From the NCBI GenBank assembly GCA_019416425.1, contig DXXK01000041.1, forward strand, positions 15,407 to 79,406: a stretch of DNA of 64,000 nucleotides. Direction: 5' to 3'. Below, piece after piece: positions 18,829 through 26,455 of the stretch (its first letter is position 1; each line of letters starts with the position of its first letter). Under the pieces are notes generated by a model that made no database searches, was not told the DNA's origin, and worked only from the letters and a program-made list of their open reading frames with translations. A program made the translations under genes and the position numbers. The DNA comes from Bacteroidales bacterium (GTDB lineage: Bacteria > Bacteroidota > Bacteroidia > Bacteroidales > Muribaculaceae).

Positions 18829-21291
18829 ATGGACATGCTGAAAATCGGGACGGCGGTGGCAGTATCCGCCTTCTTATATATGATGCCGGTCGGTGCGGTG
18901 CAGGCGGCCGACGGCCAGGGGCGGTCGCTCGGGATAGGGCGTCGCGTGGAGTCCGTGCGTCCGGTCAACGTGTGGCCGGTGGCCGGTGCGGGACAGCTGA
19001 TGGACGCCTGTCGACCGGGGGGTACATTCCGCTTCTCGGAGGGAGAGCCGGATTCGGAATGGCGAACCTTGCTGGATGCCTATAAACTCGACGCGCCCGG
19101 CACCGCCGACATGCTGCGCCGCTACGCCGAGCGCAACCAGGCCGGCATGCACGCCAACGAAGCCCGTCTGCTGCTGGCCGACATCGACTTCTTCCACCGG
19201 AACTGGCCCGAGGCCCTGGCTCTATACAAGAAAGCCGACATCAAGGGCCTGTCCCGGCCCGACCGCTCGCTCTACTCCTACCGCAAGGCGCTGTGTATGA
19301 TCAAGACCGGATTCTACGGCGAGGCTGCTACGGAACTCAAAAACGTCAAGGGTGGTATGTTCGATGACGTACGGAACTTCTACACCGCCTACTGCGACTA
19401 TATCCAGGGCAATCTGGACAAGGCATACGACGGCTTCGCGTGTGTGAAACCCGGCATCCGCGGCCTGGAGGCAGGATACTATATGGTGCAGATTCAGTAC
19501 ACCCGCGGAGAATACGAGGAGGTGGTGGAAAAGTCCCAGAGCCTGATGTTCAAGAATCCCGTGCCGGAACTATGCGCCGAACTGCATCGCGTCACGGGTC
19601 TTAGCTACTTCAAGCTCGACGAATACGATGTGGCTCGCCAGTCGCTGCTGAATTATCTGGACCAGAACAAGGGGGAGGTGAACGCCGAGGCCCTGTATGC
19701 CCTGGGTGTCATCGAATACGAGGACGGAGAATATGAATCGGCGGCGAAATACCTGACGCAGGTCACCGAGGACGGAGAGCGCGGTCCGGTGACACAAAGC
19801 GCGTGGCTGTTCCTGGGCCAGAGTCGTCTGCAGATGGACGACGTGCAGGGAGCGACACTGGCGTTCGAGAAGGCATCGGCCTACGAGGCCGACCCCGCCG
19901 TGGCGCAGACGGCGCTCTACGACTACATAACCGCGCAGACACGCGGAGGAAACGTCCCGTTCGCCCGCTCGGCCAAGCTGCTCGAGACATACCTGAAGCG
20001 CTGGCCCAACTCCGAGCATGCTCCCGAAGTGGAGGAATACCTGGCCACAGCCTACTTCAACGACCATAACTACCTGAAGGCCATTTCTACAGTGGACGCA
20101 GTCAAGAATCCCTCCGAGGCACTGGCGGGAGTAAGGCTGAAGGCTCTCTACGCCCAGGGCATCAGCACCGCCGCCAACGGCGACGTGGCTGCCAGCGGTA
20201 CATACTTTGAACGCGCGTCGCGGATGAAGAACATCGACCCGCTGATAGCGGGACAGTCGCTGCTGTGGCTTGGCGACGCCAACTACGACGCCGGCAAATT
20301 CAAGACCGCCGCATCGAACTATAAGTCCTTCCTGGCGGTCGCCAAGCCGTCGGCCAACCGAACCCTTTGCCTGTACGACCTGGCATACGCCCAGTACCGC
20401 CTTGGCAGCTACGCCGAAGCCGCCAGGAACTTCCAAAATGCATTGGAGGCACGTCCGGCCCTGACCAAGGCCCTTGCCGACGACGCCAGAATACGCCGTG
20501 CCGACTGCCTGTACTATACCGGCCAATATGCAGGGTCACAGGCCCTCTACGACGAGGCAATCAACTCAGGGGCGCAGGATTCCGACTATGCCGCCTACCG
20601 CAGCGCCATGCTTGCCGGCAAGAACGCCGGACAGCGCCGCAAGATCGAACTTTTAGAGGAGTTCATCTCCGGCTATCCCAACTCCAAATGGCTGTCAGCC
20701 GCGTTGCTGGAGAAGGCCCTGACGCATGAGGAGCTCGGCGAGGCCGATAGGGCTGCGGAAGCCTACCGCCGCCGCATGGGAATCACAAAGGATATAGACA
20801 TCGATGAGCTGCTTCGTGCAGCCAAGGCCAACGACATGTCGGGCGATGCCCCCGAGGAGCAGCTGAAACTGATAGACCGCATACGTCATCAAGGCAACCT
20901 CGGCGCCGATGACATGGCCGAGCTTGAGTTGTATGAGGCCAATGCCCTGGCCGCCACAGGCGCGGACAGGCAGGCCGACGAGATCCTGAGCCGCCTGGCC
21001 GCCAATCCCGAGAGCCTGGTGGGGGCTACTGCCGCCGTGACGCTGGCCCAACGCCTGAATGCCGCGCAGAAATACCAGGAGGCCTATGACCTGATGGTAG
21101 ACTTCACCGATAACGGTACGCCGCATTCCTACTGGCTTGCCAAGGGCTTCATAGCGCTGGCCGACGCCTGCAACGGCATAGGGCGCCGCGACCTGGCGCG
21201 CGAATACCTAACCTCCCTCCGCGACAATTACCCCGGCAACGAGGCCGACATCAAGTCGGACATCAACTCGCGCCTTAAGAAACTTAAGTAA
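18829..21291 (+). CDS. Exported tetratricopeptide-repeat protein
   Basis: An 820-residue protein with an N-terminal signal peptide (MLKIGTAVAVSAFLYMMPVG...AQAAD-like end, processed near residue 27). Nearly all of the rest is TPR-type helix pairs, for example EAQALY-like units ALGVIEYEDGEYESAAKYL and DLAYAQYRLGSYAEAARNF. TPR arrays mediate protein-protein contacts; here it would act in the periplasm or at the outer membrane. It is followed on the same strand by a barrel protein, suggesting a joint envelope role. The ATG at 18835 is an alternative start two codons in. Its final Lys codon and stop lie inside the left arm of a palindromic repeat element. Confidence 0.88.
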   Translation: MDMLKIGTAVAVSAFLYMMPVGAVQAADGQGRSLGIGRRVESVRPVNVWPVAGAGQLMDACRPGGTFRFSEGEPDSEWRTLLDAYKLDAPGTADMLRRYAERNQAGMHANEARLLLADIDFFHRNWPEALALYKKADIKGLSRPDRSLYSYRKALCMIKTGFYGEAATELKNVKGGMFDDVRNFYTAYCDYIQGNLDKAYDGFACVKPGIRGLEAGYYMVQIQYTRGEYEEVVEKSQSLMFKNPVPELCAELHRVTGLSYFKLDEYDVARQSLLNYLDQNKGEVNAEALYALGVIEYEDGEYESAAKYLTQVTEDGERGPVTQSAWLFLGQSRLQMDDVQGATLAFEKASAYEADPAVAQTALYDYITAQTRGGNVPFARSAKLLETYLKRWPNSEHAPEVEEYLATAYFNDHNYLKAISTVDAVKNPSEALAGVRLKALYAQGISTAANGDVAASGTYFERASRMKNIDPLIAGQSLLWLGDANYDAGKFKTAASNYKSFLAVAKPSANRTLCLYDLAYAQYRLGSYAEAARNFQNALEARPALTKALADDARIRRADCLYYTGQYAGSQALYDEAINSGAQDSDYAAYRSAMLAGKNAGQRRKIELLEEFISGYPNSKWLSAALLEKALTHEELGEADRAAEAYRRRMGITKDIDIDELLRAAKANDMSGDAPEEQLKLIDRIRHQGNLGADDMAELELYEANALAATGADRQADEILSRLAANPESLVGATAAVTLAQRLNAAQKYQEAYDLMVDFTDNGTPHSYWLAKGFIALADACNGIGRRDLAREYLTSLRDNYPGNEADIKSDINSRLKKLK

Positions 21292-21472
21292 GTGATCAAA
21301 TTAAAACGATATAATATGAATTTTGGAATCTCAGATATCATCTACTTGAAATTTTTGGCGTTTTCCGCCAAGTCTCGTCAGTCGCAATGCCCGCATTGCT
21401 CCTTCCTCGACTTGCAGAAACCCCTCAAAAATTTCTGCGTATCTGATATGTGTTTAATTTGATCACTTACTT
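21286..21472. repeat. Palindromic intergenic element A, perfect 20-bp inverted ends
   Basis: The ends AAGTAAGTGATCAAATTAAA (21286-21305) and its exact reverse complement (21453-21472) enclose 147 bases with further nested inverted pairs: TCAGATA 21331/TATCTGA 21440, GAAATTTTTG 21348/CAAAAATTTC 21426, and a GCAATGC/GCATTGC hairpin near 21384-21398. The whole could fold into one long imperfect hairpin on either strand. The left arm covers the TPR gene stop codon, and the right arm ends at the base before the next ATG. A 48-codon frame (21316-21462, plus) is open, but I do not consider it a demonstrated gene. It resembles element B at 39117-39338. Confidence 0.8.
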
Positions 21473-23239
21473 ATGAATCTGAAGAAATACATGGCCGCCG
21501 GGCTGCTGCTGTGCGCCCCTGCGGTCTATGGACAATACAACCCCACCATCGATGTGGAGGGCACCTACAAACCGGAGGTGATTCTGCAGGAGCGTATCAA
21601 CTCCTTCCCGGAACGCGTGCGGCTCGGCGCGCTGGAATCGCGGCTGGAATTCGACCTGGACGGAGTGGTCACCAACTTCGCCCCAACGGGTGTTCCGATG
21701 CCGGCGACAGGCTGGAACGCGGTACGCGGCGACTATCCATACCGGGGATATGTCGGCGCGGCAATCGGCTCGTGGCTTGATTTCCGGTTCAACGCCGGCT
21801 ACCGGTTCGTGACCAGCGACAACACACTGGCAGGCGTGTACCTGCGCCATAACTCCACCTCGCTGTGGAAGCCGGATTTCGGCAAGCACATCAAGGAATT
21901 CCGCCGCAAGCTGGCCGATCAGGAACTGGGATTCTACATCCGTCATATAGTCCCTGAAACCGGCATGCTCGACGCGGACCTGAAGTACCGTCTGGCATAT
22001 TTCAATTACTATGGCTACCATTACGAAGGGATCCGCGAGCGGACTGAGGCACCGACACAGACGCTGAACAATCTTCAGCTCCATGCGCTGTGGCAGTCGC
22101 GTAGCGAGCGCAGTTTCCAGTACCATGCAGGCGTGGACGTGAAGTACAACGGCTTCAGGAGCTACTATACAGAACTGGCGGCCGACAATCTGAAAGGAAA
22201 CCGCGAGACAATTGTGACTCCGCGCCTTGGTGCGCTCTATGGTTTCGGCGGCAATTCGGCTGTAGGCCTGGACCTGTCGGCCGATATCGTGGCATATGCC
22301 GGCGGCAAGAACGACGTGCGCGCCCCCGGACCGGACAATTACACCAGGCTGAGCCTGAATCCTTACTATAAGAAGGAGGGAGAGAGCGTCTATCTGTACG
22401 CAGGTCCGCGTATCGACATGCTGTTCAATAACGGACCTTTCTTCCGCATCGCTCCGGACTTCCGTCTGGGCTGGCATGTGCGCGGCATAGCCATGGAACT
22501 GACGGCAGGAGGCGGCACGGAGCTCAACACGCAGGTTTCCAATGTGTCGGAGTCTATATATTGCGTTCCAGTCATCTACGACGCAGAGCCGGTGTATGTG
22601 CCGCTTGAGGCAGGACTGAAGTTCACCTTCGGCCCGTTCGCCGGCTTCAAGGCCGAGATTTCGGGCAAGTTCCGCCGGTCGATGGGCCAGCACATAGACG
22701 GAGGCTGGTACAGTCCCTTCCTGAGCGGATACGGTCCGCTGTCGGAGCCGGGCTCGCCCTGGCGTGCGGTCTATGAAGGCTCGGTACTGAACATGTACGG
22801 AGTGCAGATGGGCCTGAAGATATCGTATGAGTATGGACGGTACTTCGGCATCGAGGCCGGCGCCACCTATCAGCCGCAGGACGGCAAGAAGGGTTACTTC
22901 AACGGCTGGGACCTGCCTGAGGCGACAGGGCATATCGCGGTGCGCTCCAATCCCTGGTCGAGCCTGAAGCTGGGCGTGAACTGGAACATGCGTGCCTGCC
23001 GCAAACCGCTGATGGCGTTTGTGATGACGAACGCCAACGGCGAGAGGGAGAGCAAGGTGGAGAACCTGCACCTTAAGAACTGGTCGAGCGTGGACTTCAA
23101 CGCCAGCTACGACATCCTGAAGAACCTGACGGTGGAGTTCGAGGTACAGAACCTGACGAACCGGCTGCACCAGGAATGGCTTCCGGGGCTGCCCACGCCG
23201 GGCATCACGGTGCACGGAGGGCTGATATTCCAGTTCTAA
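21473..23239 (+). CDS. TonB-dependent-receptor-like outer-membrane beta-barrel protein
   Basis: A 588-residue protein with a signal peptide (MNLKKYMAAGLLLCAPAVYGQ). It lacks a clear plug domain; soon after the N-terminus (YNPTIDVEGTYKPEVI) it becomes alternating, aromatic-rich beta strands, and it ends in phenylalanine (VHGGLIFQF), as outer-membrane barrels do. The strand NLTVEFEVQNLTNRL near the end is typical of TonB-dependent receptors. In Bacteroidales such barrels often follow a TPR protein, as here. The ligand is unknown. Its ATG follows directly on the right arm of element A. Confidence 0.82.
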   Translation: MNLKKYMAAGLLLCAPAVYGQYNPTIDVEGTYKPEVILQERINSFPERVRLGALESRLEFDLDGVVTNFAPTGVPMPATGWNAVRGDYPYRGYVGAAIGSWLDFRFNAGYRFVTSDNTLAGVYLRHNSTSLWKPDFGKHIKEFRRKLADQELGFYIRHIVPETGMLDADLKYRLAYFNYYGYHYEGIRERTEAPTQTLNNLQLHALWQSRSERSFQYHAGVDVKYNGFRSYYTELAADNLKGNRETIVTPRLGALYGFGGNSAVGLDLSADIVAYAGGKNDVRAPGPDNYTRLSLNPYYKKEGESVYLYAGPRIDMLFNNGPFFRIAPDFRLGWHVRGIAMELTAGGGTELNTQVSNVSESIYCVPVIYDAEPVYVPLEAGLKFTFGPFAGFKAEISGKFRRSMGQHIDGGWYSPFLSGYGPLSEPGSPWRAVYEGSVLNMYGVQMGLKISYEYGRYFGIEAGATYQPQDGKKGYFNGWDLPEATGHIAVRSNPWSSLKLGVNWNMRACRKPLMAFVMTNANGERESKVENLHLKNWSSVDFNASYDILKNLTVEFEVQNLTNRLHQEWLPGLPTPGITVHGGLIFQF

Positions 23240-23257
23240 CCTCGGCTACCGCCGAGG
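23240..23257. terminator. Short GC-rich hairpin after the barrel gene
   Basis: CCTCGGC, four bases, GCCGAGG forms a perfect 7-pair stem between two convergent genes. There is no T-run, so it may act as a weak bidirectional terminator. Confidence 0.5.
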
Positions 23258-23277
23258 CACAAGAGAGAGGGCGGGAA

Positions 23278-24186
23278 TCAGATCAGGATTTTGTTGCGCC
23301 TGTAGATTTCCCGGAATTCCTTGGGCGTAAGGCCCTTGTTCTTCTTGAAGATTCGGTTGAAGTTGGACACGTTGTTGAAGCCGGAGTTGAAGCAGATGTC
23401 GGAGATCGATGTAGCGGTCGACATGAGCTCTCGGCTGGCTTCGGCCAGGCGTATCGAGATGATGTAGTCCGAGATGCTGCGCCCGGTGCGGAGCTTGAAG
23501 AAGCGGCTGAATGAACTGGGCGACATACCGACCATGTCGGCCAGGAAGTTGAGCCGAATGTCATTCCTGTAATTCCTGACAATGAAATCCTGAACAAGCA
23601 TGAGTCGGCGAGAATCGCCGCTGATTTGGGAATTGCCGCTCGAGGAGCGGCTCAGCTGCCGTGCATCGGGATCCTCGGCAAGGGTATGCAGGATCTGGAT
23701 GAGCCGGATCATCTGGTCGAAGCCTGACTTGAGTTTCAGTATTTCCTCCAATTGGCTGAATATCCCCATGATGCTTGGTACGGGAAACGCGATACCGTTG
23801 GCCGAATTGTCCAGCAGCCGCTTGATGCTCCGCATCTGGTTGCGGCGCAGCATCTCGTTGCCGAAGATGTCGACGGGGAACTGGATGGTGATTTCACGTA
23901 TATTGTTGCTTTTGCAGGCGGACTGTTCCCATCCATGTCTGATTCCGTGTCCGACGAAGCAGAGGTCCAGGTCGCCGATTTGCTCGATGCTGTCGCCTAC
24001 TATGCGCCGCGCTCCCGAACAGTTGGACACACAGTTCAGCTCGAACTCCGTATGCGTGTGCACAGGAAAGTTCAAGGCATCCTTGGTGCGGTCCACCATG
24101 TAGAAGAAATCAAAGTCCGAAAGAGGCGTCACTTCCGTCAGTATGTCCGTCTGGCCCGATTGTGTGTTTGTGTTGTCGTGTGGCAT
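23278..24186 (-). CDS. AraC-family transcriptional regulator
   Basis: A 302-residue protein from the ATG at 24186. The N-terminal cupin-like sensing half has FPVHTHTEFELNCVSN and the C-terminal half has two helix-turn-helix units: LNFLADMVGMSPSSFSRFFKLRTG and SISDICFNSGFNNVSNFNRIFKKNKGLTPKEFR. Such regulators bind DNA in response to small ligands. An in-frame ATG at 24228 overlaps the promoter -7 box TACATTTG at 24218-24225 and is therefore unlikely to be used. A 12-base tandem duplication lies immediately upstream of the chosen start. Confidence 0.93.
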   Translation of the reverse strand: MPHDNTNTQSGQTDILTEVTPLSDFDFFYMVDRTKDALNFPVHTHTEFELNCVSNCSGARRIVGDSIEQIGDLDLCFVGHGIRHGWEQSACKSNNIREITIQFPVDIFGNEMLRRNQMRSIKRLLDNSANGIAFPVPSIMGIFSQLEEILKLKSGFDQMIRLIQILHTLAEDPDARQLSRSSSGNSQISGDSRRLMLVQDFIVRNYRNDIRLNFLADMVGMSPSSFSRFFKLRTGRSISDYIISIRLAEASRELMSTATSISDICFNSGFNNVSNFNRIFKKNKGLTPKEFREIYRRNKILI

Positions 24187-24208
24187 TGTTGCTTGAATTG
24201 TTGCTTGA
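24185..24208. repeat. 12-base tandem duplication in the AraC-gene leader
   Basis: ATTGTTGCTTGA occurs twice in a row at 24185-24196 and 24197-24208. On the minus strand this is two copies of TCAAGCAACAAT directly before and into the start codon of the regulator. Confidence 0.8.
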
Positions 24209-24217
24209 ATAGAGATG

Positions 24218-24248
24218 CAAATGTACATTATATTTCACTCAATTGCAA
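24218..24248 (-). promoter_or_regulatory. Promoter of the AraC-family gene
   Basis: On the minus strand TTG (24248-24246), 20 bases, then TACATTTG (24225-24218) matches the Bacteroidota consensus. The expected start near 24212 gives a leader of about 25 bases made up mostly of the 12-base tandem repeat. Confidence 0.65.
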
Positions 24249-24306
24249 CAAAACATGCTGCAGAACATGTAAATAGGTTCAAAAAGGGTCCTTTAGAGAT
24301 AAAAAC

Positions 24307-24333
24307 AACGCACTGTCGCGAGGGCAGTGCGTT
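24307..24333 (-). terminator. Terminator after pckA
   Basis: A 9-pair perfect stem, AACGCACTG and CAGTGCGTT, is followed on the minus strand by GTTTTTATC. It lies about 50 bases beyond the pckA stop codon. Confidence 0.8.
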
Positions 24334-24384
24334 GCTGTATCGATGGTTGACAGGCGGAACTGCCGTGTCAATGAGATTCAGTCC

Positions 24385-25989
24385 TTAGAGCTGAGGACCG
24401 GCAGCTACCAGAGCCTTGCCGGCCTCGTTTGTCTCGAACTTCTTGAAGTTGTTGATGAACATCTGAGCGAGTTCCTTGGCCTTCTTGTCCCACTCGGCGG
24501 GATCGGCATAAGTGTCGCGGGGATCCAGAATCTTGGGGTCGACACCGGGGAGTTCGGTGGGGATCACGAAGTTGAAGTAGGGGAGAACCTTAGTGGGCGC
24601 CTTGTCGATGTCGCCGTTCAGGATGTCGTCGATGATGCCACGGGTATCGCGGATGGAGATACGCTTGCCTGTGCCGTTCCAGCCGGTGTTGACCAGATAA
24701 GCGTGGGCGTTGTTGGCGCTCATCTTCTTCTCCAGTTCCTCGGCGTACTTGGTGGGGTGCAGCTCCAGGAATGCCTGGCCGAAGCAAGCGGAGAATGTCG
24801 GGGTGGGCTCGGTGATGCCGCGCTCGGTACCGGCCAGCTTGGCGGTGAAGCCGCTCAGGAAGTAGTACTTGGCCTGCTCGTTGTTCAGGATTGCAACCGG
24901 AGGCAGCACTCCGAATGCGTCGGCGCTCAGGAAGATGACCTGCTTGGCGGCCGGACCCTTGGAAACGGGCTTAACGATGTTCTTGATGTGATAGATGGGG
25001 TATGAAACGCGGGTGTTCTCCGTAACGCTCTTGTCGGCGAAGTCGCAGGTTCCGTCGGGACGGACGGTAACGTTCTCGAGCAGCGCGTCGCGAGTGATAG
25101 CGTTGTAGATGTCGGGCTCGCTTTCGGGATCCAGGTTGATCACCTTGGCGTAGCAGCCGCCTTCGTAGTTGAAGACGCCCTCGTCGTCCCAGCCGTGCTC
25201 GTCGTCGCCGATCAGCTTACGCTTCGGGTCGGTGGACAGAGTGGTCTTGCCTGTACCGGACAGACCGAAGAAGATAGCGGTCTCGGTCTCGTCCATGTTG
25301 GTGTTGGCCGAGCAGTGCATCGAGGCGATGCCGCGGAGGGGGTTGAAGTAGTTCATCATCGAGAACATACCCTTCTTCATCTCACCGCCGTACCATGTGT
25401 TCAGAATCACCTGCTCGCGCTGCTTGATGTTGAATGCAACGACAGTCTCGGAGTGGAGACCCAGTTCCTTGTATTCCTCGCACTTGGCCTTGGAGGCGTT
25501 GAATACGACGAAGTCGGGCTTGAAGTCCTTAAGCTCCTCTTCGGTGGGACGGATGAACATGTTGGTGACGAAGTGTGCCTGCCAAGCCACCTCCATGATG
25601 AAGCGAACGCACATGCGTGTGTTCTTGTTGGCGCCGCAGAAGCAGTCAACGACGTACAGGGTCTTGTCGCTGAGCTCCTTGACAGCCTTGGCGCGGAGCT
25701 TGTCCCAGACCTCGGTGCTGATGGGCTTGTTGTCGTTCTTGTAACCGTCGGTTGTCCACCATACGGTGTCCTCCGATACCTCGTCCTTGACCAGGTACTT
25801 GTCCTTGGGCGAACGGCCGGTGTACACACCGGTGAATACGTCAACGGCACCCAGATCGGTCACGATGCCTTTCTCGTAACCTTCCAGGTTGGGATTAGTC
25901 TCGTCCTTGAAGAGCTCGTCGTAGCTCGGATTGTGGATGATCTTCTTTACATCCTTGATACCATACTGAGCCAGGTTCAATGTGTCCAT
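24385..25989 (-). CDS. pckA: Phosphoenolpyruvate carboxykinase (ATP)
   Basis: A 534-residue enzyme interconverting oxaloacetate plus ATP with phosphoenolpyruvate, CO2 and ADP. In Bacteroidales it mainly runs towards oxaloacetate on the route to succinate. Conserved parts are YTGRSPKDKYLV, FFGLSGTGKTTLS (P-loop near residue 240), LIGDDEHGWDDEGVFNYEGGCYAK (kinase-2 and metal site) and the adenine-binding NTRVSYPI region. The length is standard. The gene stands alone between a terminator and a promoter region shared divergently with tRNA-Tyr. Confidence 0.98.
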   Translation of the reverse strand: MDTLNLAQYGIKDVKKIIHNPSYDELFKDETNPNLEGYEKGIVTDLGAVDVFTGVYTGRSPKDKYLVKDEVSEDTVWWTTDGYKNDNKPISTEVWDKLRAKAVKELSDKTLYVVDCFCGANKNTRMCVRFIMEVAWQAHFVTNMFIRPTEEELKDFKPDFVVFNASKAKCEEYKELGLHSETVVAFNIKQREQVILNTWYGGEMKKGMFSMMNYFNPLRGIASMHCSANTNMDETETAIFFGLSGTGKTTLSTDPKRKLIGDDEHGWDDEGVFNYEGGCYAKVINLDPESEPDIYNAITRDALLENVTVRPDGTCDFADKSVTENTRVSYPIYHIKNIVKPVSKGPAAKQVIFLSADAFGVLPPVAILNNEQAKYYFLSGFTAKLAGTERGITEPTPTFSACFGQAFLELHPTKYAEELEKKMSANNAHAYLVNTGWNGTGKRISIRDTRGIIDDILNGDIDKAPTKVLPYFNFVIPTELPGVDPKILDPRDTYADPAEWDKKAKELAQMFINNFKKFETNEAGKALVAAGPQL

Positions 25990-26132
25990 AACAGTATAAA
26001 ATGTATTTTGGGTTTAGTATATGCTTTCTATCATAAGGATTTACGTCCTCAGGATAAGTGTCGGACTCCAGCCGCGCGGACGCATCCGGGGCCCATGCTT
26101 TATTATATAACCTTTTTCAATCTGCAAAGTTA
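25990..26132 (-). promoter_or_regulatory. pckA leader with TAACTTTG promoter element
   Basis: On the minus strand TAACTTTG at 26132-26125 matches the -7 consensus; no good -33 box is seen. The implied leader of roughly 130 bases contains a distinctly GC-rich block (26045-26098) capable of hairpins, flanked by AT-rich sequence. In the leader a short frame (ATG near 26083, 14 codons, MRPRGWSPTLILRT) is open upstream of pckA. A regulatory role is inference. Confidence 0.45.
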
Positions 26133-26190
26133 ATGAAAAAAAGTTAATCGGCGAATCGTTTTTTGTCAAAATAAAGAAAAATTTCAATAA

Positions 26191-26222
26191 TTTGGTAATT
26201 AGTGAAAAATATGTTAACTTTG
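26191..26222 (+). promoter_or_regulatory. Promoter of tRNA-Tyr
   Basis: TTTG at 26191-26194, exactly 20 bases, then TAACTTTG at 26215-26222: a textbook Bacteroidota housekeeping promoter, ending 14 bases before the mature tRNA. Confidence 0.85.
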
Positions 26223-26236
26223 CAGTCGCATAGCCC

Positions 26237-26319
26237 GGGTGGATACCAGAGTGGCCAAATGGGGCAGACTGTAAATCTGCTGGCTTACGCCTACGGTGGT
26301 TCGAATCCATCTCCACCCA
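26237..26319 (+). tRNA. tRNA-Tyr (anticodon GTA)
   Basis: An 83-base class II tRNA with a long variable arm. The acceptor stem is GGGTGGA against TCCACCC, with discriminator A at 26319. The anticodon stem-loop is CAGA-CTGTAAA-TCTG with GTA in the loop. The T arm reads GGTTCGAATCC. CCA is not encoded. A terminator hairpin follows at 26354-26380. Confidence 0.97.
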
Positions 26320-26353
26320 CTCAGATTGAATTAAAACAACGATATTGCAACTT

Positions 26354-26380
26354 GGGCGTTCGTGAGGACGCCCATTTTTT
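26354..26380 (+). terminator. Terminator after tRNA-Tyr
   Basis: GGGCGT, 8-base loop, ACGCCC, followed by A and six T residues (26375-26380). Classic rho-independent form. Confidence 0.85.
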
Positions 26381-26455
26381 GTTATAATACCGCCGGGGCG
26401 TCCGGAACGACAAAAGGCGCCGGTTGTCCCGGCATAAACTATAAACGAAAACACT

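Noticed and set aside
21316..21462. A 48-codon plus-strand gene (CPHC-containing) in element A
   Set aside because: The frame is formed by the palindromic element itself; element B does not preserve it and no ribosome-binding or promoter signal is present.
21467..23215. A 582-codon open frame antisense to the barrel protein
   Set aside because: Composition-driven shadow; the sense strand has a signal peptide, beta-strand periodicity and a terminal phenylalanine.
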